This document shows positions 46,887 through 55,408 of a DNA stretch of 64,000 nucleotides, piece after piece. The notes below the pieces were generated by a model that saw nothing but the letters and a program-made list of their open reading frames with translations, made no database searches and was not told the DNA's origin. Source of the stretch: a bacterium. GTDB lineage: Bacteria; Pseudomonadota; Gammaproteobacteria; UBA6186; Azoamicaceae. Where the stretch lies: positions 1-64,000 of the forward strand of contig DAHXPC010000007.1 in assembly GCA_027364575.1 (NCBI GenBank), in the 5' to 3' direction. Each line of letters starts with the position of its first letter. The first letter of the stretch is position 1. The translations under genes and the position numbers were made by a program.

Positions 46887-47807
46887 TTATTCATACAAAT
46901 CTATATATCCTAGACTCTTCAGCGCCTTTTCATCATCAGACCATCCACCTCGAACCTTAACCCATAGCTTTAAATGCACTTTTGTCTTTAACATGGTTTC
47001 AATATTGTTTCTAGAACGAACGCCAATTTCTTTCAATCTTTCGCCATTCTTCCCGATAACAATCGGCTTTTGACCATCCCTTTCTACCCAGATCACCGCA
47101 CTAATTTGCGGAATCGCACCCGCTACCTCTGTTTTATAAGTTTCAATTTCGACGGTGGTCGAATATGGCAATTCATCCCCTAAAGCACGAACGATTTTTT
47201 CACGAATAATCTCAGCCATTCTAAATCGAACGGTACGATCGGTAAGTTGAGTTTCCGGGAAATAATGAGGGCTTTTCGGTAAATATTTTTCAACAGTTCG
47301 CTCTAAGACTTCAATATTTCTCTTATGCTTAGCAGACAGTGGAATAATAGCCGCAAAATTAAATTTTAAAGAAAGGGCGCTTAAATAAGGTAATAACTCT
47401 GTTTTGTCTATTACCAGATCCTCTTTATTAATCACTAAAATCACGGGACAGGTTAACTGCGAAACCAGTTCAAATACTAACTGATCTTCTTCCGTCCATT
47501 TTAGGCTATCGACAACAAAAATAACCAGATCTACCCCCGATAATGCACGTCGCGCTTCTTTATTCATATAGCGATTCAATGCATGTGTTTCTCGGATATG
47601 CATCCCAGGGGTGTCCACATAAATCGCTTGTGCCCGTTCAACGGTCTTTACCCCCAATAATCGATGTCGCGTGGTTTGCGGTTTTCGAGAGGTTATGCTG
47701 AGCTTTTGGCCCAAAATACAATTTAAAAGCGTCGATTTTCCAACATTCGGCCGCCCAATAATTGCCACATAGCCACAGACTGTATCCATTTCTTCATTCT
47801 CAAACAT
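46887..47807 (-). CDS. era: Era, ribosome-assembly GTPase
   Basis: A GTPase that binds the 16S rRNA 3' end and aids 30S maturation. G1 AIIGRPNVGKSTLLN, G3 DTPGMH, G4 NKED and a C-terminal KH domain (PIVIGKNGERLKEIG) are seen. It has 306 residues. It overlaps the end of rnc by 8 bases. Confidence 0.97.
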   Translation of the reverse strand: MFENEEMDTVCGYVAIIGRPNVGKSTLLNCILGQKLSITSRKPQTTRHRLLGVKTVERAQAIYVDTPGMHIRETHALNRYMNKEARRALSGVDLVIFVVDSLKWTEEDQLVFELVSQLTCPVILVINKEDLVIDKTELLPYLSALSLKFNFAAIIPLSAKHKRNIEVLERTVEKYLPKSPHYFPETQLTDRTVRFRMAEIIREKIVRALGDELPYSTTVEIETYKTEVAGAIPQISAVIWVERDGQKPIVIGKNGERLKEIGVRSRNNIETMLKTKVHLKLWVKVRGGWSDDEKALKSLGYIDLYE

Positions 47808-48489
47808 TTTTTAACGCCTCTAATGCAGCCTCTGCTGCGTTTTGCTCAGCCTTACGTCGTGTATTTGCAGTTCCTAATAAAGGTTCTTTCAGCACAGATA
47901 TTGAACAGTGTACCTGGAATATCGGATTATGCGCATCACCCATAATTTCTTTCACTTGATATTCGGGTAATGCTAAATGACGTGCTTGCAAATATTCTTG
48001 TAAACGTGTTTTAGCATCTTTTTGAGAAACACCGGGTACCAGAGCATTCAACCGTGATTCAAACCATGTTAAAACACACTGACGAGATTTTTCCAGGCAA
48101 TCATCTAAATAAATTGCCCCAATAATGGCTTCCAACGCATCTGCCAAAATAGATTCTCGTTGATAACCACCGCTTTTTTGTTCCCCAATGCCTAAACTTA
48201 AGTGTTCGCCAATCCCTAATTCCTTGGCTATCTGCGCTAAGGTTTCTTCTCGCACTAAAAGCGCTCTTAATCGCGTCAAATCTCCTTCTCGGGCTTTTGG
48301 AAACCGTTGATAGAGTTCGGCTGCTATCACGAAATTTAAGATGGAATCTCCTAAAAATTCTAATCGCTCGTTATTCGTGACGCCGGTAGAACGATGGGTA
48401 ATGGCTGCTTGCAAAAGCTTTATATCGATAAACGTGTGATTTACACGCCTCATCAATTGCAAACCTTTTTCTTCCCACCGCTTGTTCAT
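47800..48489 (-). CDS. rnc: RNase III
   Basis: Double-strand-specific endoribonuclease for rRNA and mRNA processing. The catalytic signature NERLEFLGDSILNFVIA and the second acidic site ADALEAIIGAIYLD are present. A dsRNA-binding domain fills the C-terminal third (KTRLQEYLQARHLALPEY). It has 229 residues. Overlaps era; lepB lies 10 bases upstream. Confidence 0.97.
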   Translation of the reverse strand: MNKRWEEKGLQLMRRVNHTFIDIKLLQAAITHRSTGVTNNERLEFLGDSILNFVIAAELYQRFPKAREGDLTRLRALLVREETLAQIAKELGIGEHLSLGIGEQKSGGYQRESILADALEAIIGAIYLDDCLEKSRQCVLTWFESRLNALVPGVSQKDAKTRLQEYLQARHLALPEYQVKEIMGDAHNPIFQVHCSISVLKEPLLGTANTRRKAEQNAAEAALEALKNV

Positions 48490-48498
48490 TTTTTGCTC

Positions 48499-49308
48499 TT
48501 ATTCAATTTTAGTCGCCAGACGATCCCAACGCACGCGATGCTGCAAGCTATCCCAGCTTAACCAGATGGCAAATGCCCGTCCTTGGACTTCTTGATCGGA
48601 AACAAATCCCCACATTCGACTATCTTTACTATTATCGCGGTTATCGCCCATCACAAAATAATGTCCCGCCGGAACAATCACGTCCTCAAAATTATAGACA
48701 GGGCCTGATTGTGTAATCGTGGGATGTACATAGATTTTATGCTTTTTAGGCCCTAACGCCTCTTCAAATTCACGTACCGGATGGGTGGCACCACTGGTAT
48801 TAATATCCAATTTTTCTTCTAAAAATACCTGTTTAACGGCTTCACCGTTAACATACAGTATTTTATCTTTATATTGTATGTGATCATTCGGCAATCCGAT
48901 GATCCGCTTGATCATATCCATCGATTCGGCTTCTTTATCGTGTTTAAAAACCACCACGTCTCCACGCTTAGGATCACCCACTTCCAATATTTTGTAGCCT
49001 AACAAGGGGAGTTTGACACCATAACTATATTTATTCACAACAATAAAGTCGCCTTCCCATAGGGTGGGATGCATCGATCCTGACGGAATTCGAAAAGGTT
49101 CGGCGACAAATGAGCGCAAAATAAATACAATAAAGAGAATCGGGAAAAAAGATTTTGCATACTCTACCCACCATGGTTCTTTTCCAAAATCAACCTTTGA
49201 GTCGGAAAGGACATACATCATACGACGCGGTTTCAAAAATACAGTATCCAACGCCCATACAATCCCACTTAGCGTCGTTGCCACCAATAAAATTTCGGAA
49301 AATCTCAT
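48499..49308 (-). CDS. lepB: LepB, signal peptidase I
   Basis: Removes signal peptides at the outer face of the inner membrane. Two N-terminal hydrophobic segments precede the catalytic Ser motif FRIPSGSMHPTL. The Lys motif is GDVVVFKHD..MDMIKRIIGLP. The C-terminal box is GHYFVMGDNRDNSKDSR. It has 269 residues. It follows lepA directly, with adjoining stop and start. Confidence 0.96.
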   Translation of the reverse strand: MRFSEILLVATTLSGIVWALDTVFLKPRRMMYVLSDSKVDFGKEPWWVEYAKSFFPILFIVFILRSFVAEPFRIPSGSMHPTLWEGDFIVVNKYSYGVKLPLLGYKILEVGDPKRGDVVVFKHDKEAESMDMIKRIIGLPNDHIQYKDKILYVNGEAVKQVFLEEKLDINTSGATHPVREFEEALGPKKHKIYVHPTITQSGPVYNFEDVIVPAGHYFVMGDNRDNSKDSRMWGFVSDQEVQGRAFAIWLSWDSLQHRVRWDRLATKIE

Positions 49309-51114
49309 TTATTTATCCTTATCGACTTTTAAAATAGCTAAAAAAGCATCTTGAGGTATTTCTACTTTACCCACATGCTTCATACGTTTTTTACCCGCCT
49401 TTTGTTTTTCTAATAACTTACGTTTCCGGCTTATATCACCGCCATAACATTTGGCAATCACATTTTTTCGCAAGGCTTTAACCGTTGTTCGGGCAATAAT
49501 GTGCGCACCAATCGCCGCTTGGATCGCAATATCAAACATTTGCCTCGGAATAATTTCTTGTAATTTCTCGGTTAATTCCCGACCCCGTTGATAAGCTTTG
49601 TCTCGATGAACTATCCAAGCCAGGGCGTCTACTTTTTCCGTATTAATTAAAATATCTAATTTAACGAGATCAGCCGTTTGAAAACGCACAAAATGATAAT
49701 CCAAAGAGGCAAACCCACGGCTAACCGATTTTAATCTATCAAAAAAATCTAATACCACCTCATTCATCGGTAACTCATAGGTTAACGCCACTTGATTCCC
49801 TAAATACATAAGCTTGGTTTGAGCCCCGCGTTTTTCGGTACACAATGTAATCACATTCCCTAAATAAGTTTGGGGAACCAAAATATTGGCTTCAACAATA
49901 GGCTCTCGTAACTCATCAATCAAAGAAGGATCTGGAAGCTTGGAAGGATTATCTACAAAACATATTTCGCCTTTACGGGTTTTAATTTCAAATATAACCG
50001 TAGGTGCTGTCGTAATTAGATTTAACTGATATTCTCTTTCTAAACGTTCCTGCACAATTTCCATATGCAGTAACCCTAAAAATCCACAGCGAAATCCAAA
50101 GCCTAATGCATGAGACACTTCAGGTTCATAAAATAATGAAGAATCATTGAGTCGAAGTTTCGCGAGGGCTTCTCGGAAATTTTCATAATCTTCCGATTCA
50201 ACCGGAAATAAACCGGCATAAACTTTAGGTTGACACAATTTGAATCCGGGCAAAGCCTCTGCTGCTTGGCGGTTGGCTAAGGTAATGGTATCGCCCACGG
50301 GCGCCCCATTGATTTCTTTGATCCCGGCAATCACAAATCCCACTTCGCCTGCACTTAACCCTTCTTTTTTCACACGCTTTGGCGTGAAAATGCCCACCTC
50401 GTCTACCGTGTGTGTTTTACCCGTAGACATAATCAAAATCTTATCACCGGTTCGTAATACCCCATTTTTAATACGAACCAATGAGACAACGCCTAAATAA
50501 CTGTCAAACCAAGAATCAATAATTAACGCTTGTAAAGGCGCTTCTTTATCTCCAACGGGGGGCGGAATTAATAAAACCAGTTCTTCTAAGAGATCGGTTA
50601 TCCCCAAACCACTTTTCGCACTAATGCGTAAAGCATTTTGGGCATCAATACCAATAATTTCTTCAATTTCTTTAATCACCCGTTCTGGTTCTACCTGAGG
50701 CAGATCAATTTTATTTAAAACAGGTATCACTTCTACATTCTGTTCCATTGCCGTATAACAATTGGCAACGGTTTGCGCCTCTACCCCTTGAGCGGCATCG
50801 ACCACCAGTAAAGCCCCTTCACAGGCGGCCAGCGATCGTGAAACCTCATAGGCAAAATCCACATGCCCAGGCGTATCAATAAAATTGAGCAAATAGCTTT
50901 GACCATCTTTGGCTTTAAACTGTAAAGTGACACATTGCGCCTTAATCGTAATGCCCCGTTCACGTTCCAAATCCATAGAGTCGAGGACTTGGTTTGACAT
51001 TTCACGATCGCTTAAACCGCCACAGGTTTGAATAAATCGATCGGCGAGTGTGGATTTTCCATGGTCAATATGAGCAATAATGGAAAAATTGCGAATATTT
51101 TGTAGATTAGACAG
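49309..51114 (-). CDS. lepA: LepA/EF4, translation elongation factor 4, with apparent CTG start
   Basis: A ribosome-bound GTPase. The first in-frame ATG (51000) would remove the whole G1 box. Upstream in the same frame the sequence reads [20 protein letters not shown], the true N-terminus, back to a TGA at 51126-51124. No ATG, GTG or TTG lies between. A CTG at 51114 has GAGGT about 6 bases upstream and gives 601 residues, matching E. coli (599). The ATT codons downstream are alternatives. G-motifs IDTPGHVDF and NKIDLP and the C-terminal [17 protein letters not shown] are intact. Confidence 0.92.
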   Translation of the reverse strand: MSNLQNIRNFSIIAHIDHGKSTLADRFIQTCGGLSDREMSNQVLDSMDLERERGITIKAQCVTLQFKAKDGQSYLLNFIDTPGHVDFAYEVSRSLAACEGALLVVDAAQGVEAQTVANCYTAMEQNVEVIPVLNKIDLPQVEPERVIKEIEEIIGIDAQNALRISAKSGLGITDLLEELVLLIPPPVGDKEAPLQALIIDSWFDSYLGVVSLVRIKNGVLRTGDKILIMSTGKTHTVDEVGIFTPKRVKKEGLSAGEVGFVIAGIKEINGAPVGDTITLANRQAAEALPGFKLCQPKVYAGLFPVESEDYENFREALAKLRLNDSSLFYEPEVSHALGFGFRCGFLGLLHMEIVQERLEREYQLNLITTAPTVIFEIKTRKGEICFVDNPSKLPDPSLIDELREPIVEANILVPQTYLGNVITLCTEKRGAQTKLMYLGNQVALTYELPMNEVVLDFFDRLKSVSRGFASLDYHFVRFQTADLVKLDILINTEKVDALAWIVHRDKAYQRGRELTEKLQEIIPRQMFDIAIQAAIGAHIIARTTVKALRKNVIAKCYGGDISRKRKLLEKQKAGKKRMKHVGKVEIPQDAFLAILKVDKDK

Positions 51115-51245
51115 GGCAACACCTCAAATTTTACGGTTTAATGTTTAAATAAGAGGTTGATTTTACCCTAATTTAGGCGGCTATGCATTAGTCATAGATC
51201 ATTAAAACAAACAACAATACAATGTTATCTGAATAGCTTTTATGT

Positions 51246-51824
51246 TTACTGCTGTATTAAAGGCTGAACACTTTTATCAATTGCGGCACGGGCTCGAAAA
51301 ATACGTGAACGCACAGTCCCTATCGGACATTGCATCGTCTCGGCAATATCTTCATAAGATAAACCATCGACCTCGCGTAACATGATAGCCGTTCGTAAAT
51401 CTTTCGGCAGCTGTTCAATCGTGTCGTAAACGGCATGCTCGATTTCATCACGCATCATTAAACGTTCTGGCGTCCCATATTCTTTAGGACTATTTCTAGA
51501 CATAAACGTTTCCATATCGATAATGTCAATATCGATATCAGGAAGACGACGGCCTTCTGAAACAATATAATTTTTAGCCGTGTTAATCGCAATTCGATAC
51601 AACCACGTATAAAAAGAACTATCCCCACGGAATTTTGCAAGCGCATTATAAGCTTTAATAAACACTTCCTGGCTAACGTCTAACGTTTCCGTCGGATCTT
51701 TTACAAAGCGTGTAACAATTTTGAAAACCCGGGATTGGTAACGCGTAACCAAAGCATCAAATGCCTTAGGATCCCCTTTTCGACTGTCTTCTATAAGTTG
51801 TAAATCAAGACGATTTTCCTGCAT
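51246..51824 (-). CDS. rpoE: RpoE, extracytoplasmic-stress sigma factor
   Basis: An ECF sigma-70 factor of 192 residues. Region 2 (AFDALVTRYQSRVFKIVTRF, DVSQEVFIKAYNAL, FYTWLYRIAINTAKN) and region 4 (LREVDGLSYEDIAETMQCP, VRSRIFRARAAI) match E. coli RpoE closely. An AGGGGGG site precedes the ATG. The gene is followed directly by lepA; rseA, rseB and rseC, which lie here in E. coli, are missing. Envelope stress is the expected signal. Confidence 0.95.
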   Translation of the reverse strand: MQENRLDLQLIEDSRKGDPKAFDALVTRYQSRVFKIVTRFVKDPTETLDVSQEVFIKAYNALAKFRGDSSFYTWLYRIAINTAKNYIVSEGRRLPDIDIDIIDMETFMSRNSPKEYGTPERLMMRDEIEHAVYDTIEQLPKDLRTAIMLREVDGLSYEDIAETMQCPIGTVRSRIFRARAAIDKSVQPLIQQ

Positions 51825-51959
51825 GTGGACCGGCCCCCCTTATGCCGCTTACCAGTCCTTTTGGCAAGATGTAGCGCAATATTAATTTAAGCTTAGTTAA
51901 TTAAAAAATTTATTTCCATAAATTAATAAAATAAGAAAAAGGGGATATACAGCGATTAT

Positions 51960-52385
51960 TTAAGGCAGATATTCAGAACACTTTAAACGGGCACATAAGG
52001 TGCGATATTGAAAAGTATTCATGGCATCTCTAGGGATCATAACACTGAACGATCGGCGTGAAAGGCGAACACGCAATACTAATAACCACCGACTTTTATA
52101 GCTATCCCCTTTTAGCCGTCCTATCGCACGCTGGCCTGAGTGGGTTTGGAAACCCCAATACCCTTTGGAGTCTTGCCAAAGCCGAACAATAGAATCTTTT
52201 GCATTTCTTTTTACGTGTAATGTCCACATTCTCTGAAAATCATAGATAAAAATGCTAATACTTAAGATTTTAAGTAAGAACATCATGGGTAGCCATATTA
52301 AAATTGCCACCGTCCCCAAATATAAGACGACGAATAGGACAGCATAAAATTTAGAAAACCCTAGGCTAAAATCTACTCTTTCCAT
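51960..52385 (-). CDS. ygfX: YgfX-like inner-membrane protein
   Basis: A 141-residue protein with two close membrane helices (about 14-50), then a small beta-rich domain with VRLWQDSKGYWGF and SRWLLVLRVRL. This is the YgfX (CptA) pattern and gene position. In E. coli it is paired with SdhE, to which it may bind; it has also been described as a toxin of cell division. It overlaps the sdhE end by 13 bases. Confidence 0.8.
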   Translation of the reverse strand: MERVDFSLGFSKFYAVLFVVLYLGTVAILIWLPMMFLLKILSISIFIYDFQRMWTLHVKRNAKDSIVRLWQDSKGYWGFQTHSGQRAIGRLKGDSYKSRWLLVLRVRLSRRSFSVMIPRDAMNTFQYRTLCARLKCSEYLP

Positions 52386-52636
52386 TTATCTGCAAGGATC
52401 GATTGAACCAGGTTTTGTGTAGACGGTATGGGGGGTGTCTCTGTGCCAATCAACCAAGCATATAATTGTTGATCGGAATGGGAAAGTAATGCGACAAATG
52501 CTTTTTGCTGAACGATGGGTAGGTGCTCATACTTTTTATCAAAATACGATAAAAGTAGGATATCTAATTCTAGCATTCCGCGGCGACATTGCCAGCGCAC
52601 ATAAGAAGGGATAGGTAATTCCATATTGCTATTCAT
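52373..52636 (-). CDS. sdhE: SdhE, flavinylation factor
   Basis: A small protein of the DUF339 family, 87 residues, that promotes FAD attachment to succinate dehydrogenase. The conserved RGMLELDILL (RGxxE motif) and a C-terminal helical part with LYAWLIG are visible. It forms a pair with ygfX and is divergent from ygfZ, the arrangement seen in enterobacteria. Confidence 0.9.
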   Translation of the reverse strand: MNSNMELPIPSYVRWQCRRGMLELDILLLSYFDKKYEHLPIVQQKAFVALLSHSDQQLYAWLIGTETPPIPSTQNLVQSILADKWKE

Positions 52637-52712
52637 CTATAAAGTAATATTATGTTAAAATATAGTCTGTTTTTGAGAAAATAAGATAACAGTTTATCAA
52701 TAGGTTGTAAAT

Positions 52713-53690
52713 ATGCCAGCAATATCCGAAACCCATACGCCCATTCTGATTGATCTGAACCAACACTATGGACTCCTGTCAGTGAGCGGGGTAGATGCCG
52801 CCACTTTTTTACAGGGCCAATTAACCTGTGATATTACGGATGTCACTGTCGATCAACATCGCTTAGGGGCTTATTGTAATCTTAAAGGTCGGATCCGAGC
52901 TTTATTTCGTATTTTTTTACATCTCGACACCTATTACCTTCAACTGCCCATTGGGGTATTGCCAAGCGCTATGGCAGAACTAAAAAAGTATGCAAGATTT
53001 TCTAAAGTCACGATTCAAGATGTAAGCCCTTTATGGTATCGACTTGGAATTTTTTATCCTACCCAACAAACTCATCCTACACTATTAACGCCATTCAAAA
53101 GTCAGTTTCCCTTTAAGTCCAATCCCTTCAATAACCATCAGACAACCCGTGTAGACGGTACAATCTGTTTGTCCCTTCCAAGTCCCGCCCCCAGAATGGA
53201 ACTATTAGGGCCTTATGATTCACTGCAAACGCTCATTGAACAATTATCCGACAGTATACAAGTGCGTGATTTTGAATTTTGGAAATCACTCGATATTCAA
53301 GCAGGCATTCCAGAAATTTGGTCAGAAACCATAGAACAACTTCTCCCCCATTCTATTGATCTCCCGGCACTAGGGGCAGTAAGTTTTCAAAAAGGCTGTT
53401 ATTGTGGGCAAGAAATCGTTGCTCGAATGGAATACCGTGCAACCCTTAAACGACATATGTATAGAGCGAATTTATTGGAAACCTCTATCGCTCCATTACC
53501 AGGCTCTAAACTCTATACCCAGGACCAAGAAGAAGCGGGTACTGTGATTAGTGCAAGCTTAGCTCAAAATAATACCGTTGAACTATTAATCGAGACACTG
53601 GATTCGTATGTTGTGGATAATCAAAAAATTACGGTAAACATCCAAAACAAGGCAGCTCAGGTGATGATAAAAACAAACAAGAATGAGTGA
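52713..53690 (+). CDS. ygfZ: YgfZ, folate-binding Fe-S protein
   Basis: A tetrahydrofolate-dependent protein helping iron-sulfur cluster assembly or repair. The signature FQKGCYCGQEIVARMEYR holds the essential Cys. The start region (LLSVSGVDAATFLQGQLTCDI) and a C-terminal barrel match. It has 325 residues. Divergent from sdhE with a 76-base AT-rich control region. Confidence 0.94.
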   Translation: MPAISETHTPILIDLNQHYGLLSVSGVDAATFLQGQLTCDITDVTVDQHRLGAYCNLKGRIRALFRIFLHLDTYYLQLPIGVLPSAMAELKKYARFSKVTIQDVSPLWYRLGIFYPTQQTHPTLLTPFKSQFPFKSNPFNNHQTTRVDGTICLSLPSPAPRMELLGPYDSLQTLIEQLSDSIQVRDFEFWKSLDIQAGIPEIWSETIEQLLPHSIDLPALGAVSFQKGCYCGQEIVARMEYRATLKRHMYRANLLETSIAPLPGSKLYTQDQEEAGTVISASLAQNNTVELLIETLDSYVVDNQKITVNIQNKAAQVMIKTNKNE

Positions 53691-53717
53691 TCTTTGCAAC
53701 CAACCTATCTCTCATTT

Positions 53718-54626
53718 TTATACATTTCCGCCAATAAGGCCTTTCCTTATATTGGTTAATAATAGGCACATTTTGTTTTCTAAAAACACATAAAACTTTT
53801 CCTTCAATAATGTTTTTTCTTGAACATCCATGGGTAAAAATCTGGACATTTGCACCCTAAATTCCTTTCCATAAATAATACCGGGCAGCCGCTTGATCAT
53901 TTCTTCAATCTTTTCTAGATAGTTTTCAATTTTATAGTCCACAATCTTTTTTCGAATCAATTCCATTTGAAGCGTAGCACCTTGCTGCTGCAGCCAATGT
54001 AGATCCCAAATATCCCTATAACGCACATGAGTATCAGATTGACAATTGACAAAGGCAATTAGCTTATCTGCCATAATCTCATCGATTGTTTCAACCATTA
54101 CCAATGTATCACTATATCCATCCGGTAAAAAATCATAATTATGTTGAAGCTGTCGAGGCTCTTTTGTATAAGCATTTATATTCCCTATTTCAATTTTAAT
54201 CATTTGTTTTGGCAAATCTTTGCGCGAGGGATGTGTAATAATTCGGATCTGCCATTTACTGATTGTAATGTTTCGATTCACAGCCTCCTGCGACATTTCA
54301 TGCGGTTCTTTAACACTCACTTCCAATCCATAGCGCTTACCCAAGTATGCTTCAATACACGTTTTGATTGGCATAAGATCTTGTGTTTTGAAATCTCGCC
54401 CACCTACAAAATCTAAATCTTCGCTAAAGCGAGGGGAACCATAGCACAGACGCAGTGATGTTCCGCCCTGAAAAGTAAGTTTATCTAATAGCCCTGAGTT
54501 ATCGAGCGCAAAAAGAATATCGTAATGTAACAATTCTTTTTCGATGACAGGCCTCATATGAGAACGACCTTCCACTTGCATAGCCTTTTCCACCAGCATT
54601 AAGAAGCTATTGTTTTTATTCTCCAT
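53718..54626 (-). CDS. AbiEii-type nucleotidyltransferase toxin
   Basis: A 302-residue member of the AbiEii/AbiGii family. The nucleotidyltransferase core is FQGGTSLRLCYGSPRFSEDLDF, with GG and the D-x-D metal pair. Further family parts are VETIDEIMADKLIAFVN and RYRDIWDLHWL. AbiEii-type toxins arrest growth during phage infection; related MenT enzymes modify tRNA. It overlaps the antitoxin gene by 11 bases. The last residues (IGGNV and stop) recur as a scrap at 55362-55388. Confidence 0.93.
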   Translation of the reverse strand: MENKNNSFLMLVEKAMQVEGRSHMRPVIEKELLHYDILFALDNSGLLDKLTFQGGTSLRLCYGSPRFSEDLDFVGGRDFKTQDLMPIKTCIEAYLGKRYGLEVSVKEPHEMSQEAVNRNITISKWQIRIITHPSRKDLPKQMIKIEIGNINAYTKEPRQLQHNYDFLPDGYSDTLVMVETIDEIMADKLIAFVNCQSDTHVRYRDIWDLHWLQQQGATLQMELIRKKIVDYKIENYLEKIEEMIKRLPGIIYGKEFRVQMSRFLPMDVQEKTLLKEKFYVFLENKMCLLLTNIRKGLIGGNV

Positions 54627-55155
54627 AAAGTTCCTCTATATTAACCAGATCTGTATTACGCCCAACGCGTTTTAAATCTCGCCAAGCAGCTTCTTTAGAA
54701 GCGATGCGTAAAGGCCTATTTTCTACTTTTTTAATACTATTCAGAATCGTGATTAAAGAACGCTTTGTATGTGTATATTCAATTGTCCCAAAAGCGGTTT
54801 TGTAAGTTCCTTTTCGGCCCGTTGTCATCACGGTTAATCTGTCGATAGGAATTTGGGAAATAATACCGTACTCAGATAAAATAGATTCTAAGCTGACATA
54901 ATTATATTCGCCTTGCCGCAAAGCCTTCGCGATGTGCTCAATTGTGTAGCTATCTCTCGATAATGCATAAGGATTAACATAAATCCCATGGCAGGCCCTC
55001 ATCAAAATTTTATCTTTAACTAAACGATTAATCCCTTCACTAAAAGTCTTTGGTTTATCTTCAGGAAAGCATTTATGAAGCTCATGCCTAGTAAAGACAT
55101 ATTTTCCTTTCTTGTCCAACCTCCTTAAAATGTCAATCGCACATAGCCTATTCAT
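54616..55155 (-). CDS. AbiEi-type antitoxin
   Basis: A 179-residue protein with an N-terminal winged-helix region (LDKKGKYVFTRHELHKCFP, GINRLVKDKILMRACHGIY) and the AbiEi domain with YVSLESILSEYGIISQIP and TTGRKGTYKTAFGTIEYTH. In type IV AbiE systems the antitoxin represses its own operon by binding repeats upstream and opposes the toxin without direct binding. It precedes the toxin. No clear operator repeat was seen in 55156-55224. Confidence 0.92.
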   Translation of the reverse strand: MNRLCAIDILRRLDKKGKYVFTRHELHKCFPEDKPKTFSEGINRLVKDKILMRACHGIYVNPYALSRDSYTIEHIAKALRQGEYNYVSLESILSEYGIISQIPIDRLTVMTTGRKGTYKTAFGTIEYTHTKRSLITILNSIKKVENRPLRIASKEAAWRDLKRVGRNTDLVNIEELYGE

Positions 55156-55224
55156 GTTACTCTACAAGTCTCTGCAAATACGGTAACTATATAGCGTTTT
55201 TGTATACTTGTCGTTACTTGCCTT

Positions 55225-55408
55225 TTACAAATCTACTGAAACCCTATTTAAACATAGATTTTCAGTAGACTTGCAAGAGAAACACCGACAGAGTTGTATG
55301 TTCATACAGCTTCCAATTTTTAGGCACAAAGCCAATTCGGTTGGTAGTTTATAATGAAAGATTTTTACACATTTCCGCCAATAGCTTGGCACGTCACCGC
55401 TTAAATAA
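55225..55408 (-). pseudogene. Scraps of response-regulator and AbiEii 3' ends
   Basis: On the minus strand 55388-55362 repeats the last 22 bases of the abiEii gene (53716-53737) with one mismatch (GGNV then stop). Directly after it, KLPTELALCLKIGSC matches the C-terminus of the receiver protein at 59394-59837 (KLPTEMALFMKIENC), followed by unrelated codons. Neither scrap is a gene. They record past duplication or recombination at this locus. Confidence 0.65.

Noticed and set aside
49309..51000. Shorter LepA starting at ATG 51000
   Set aside because: It would lack the G1 P-loop (HIDHGKS), which is encoded intact just upstream in the same frame.
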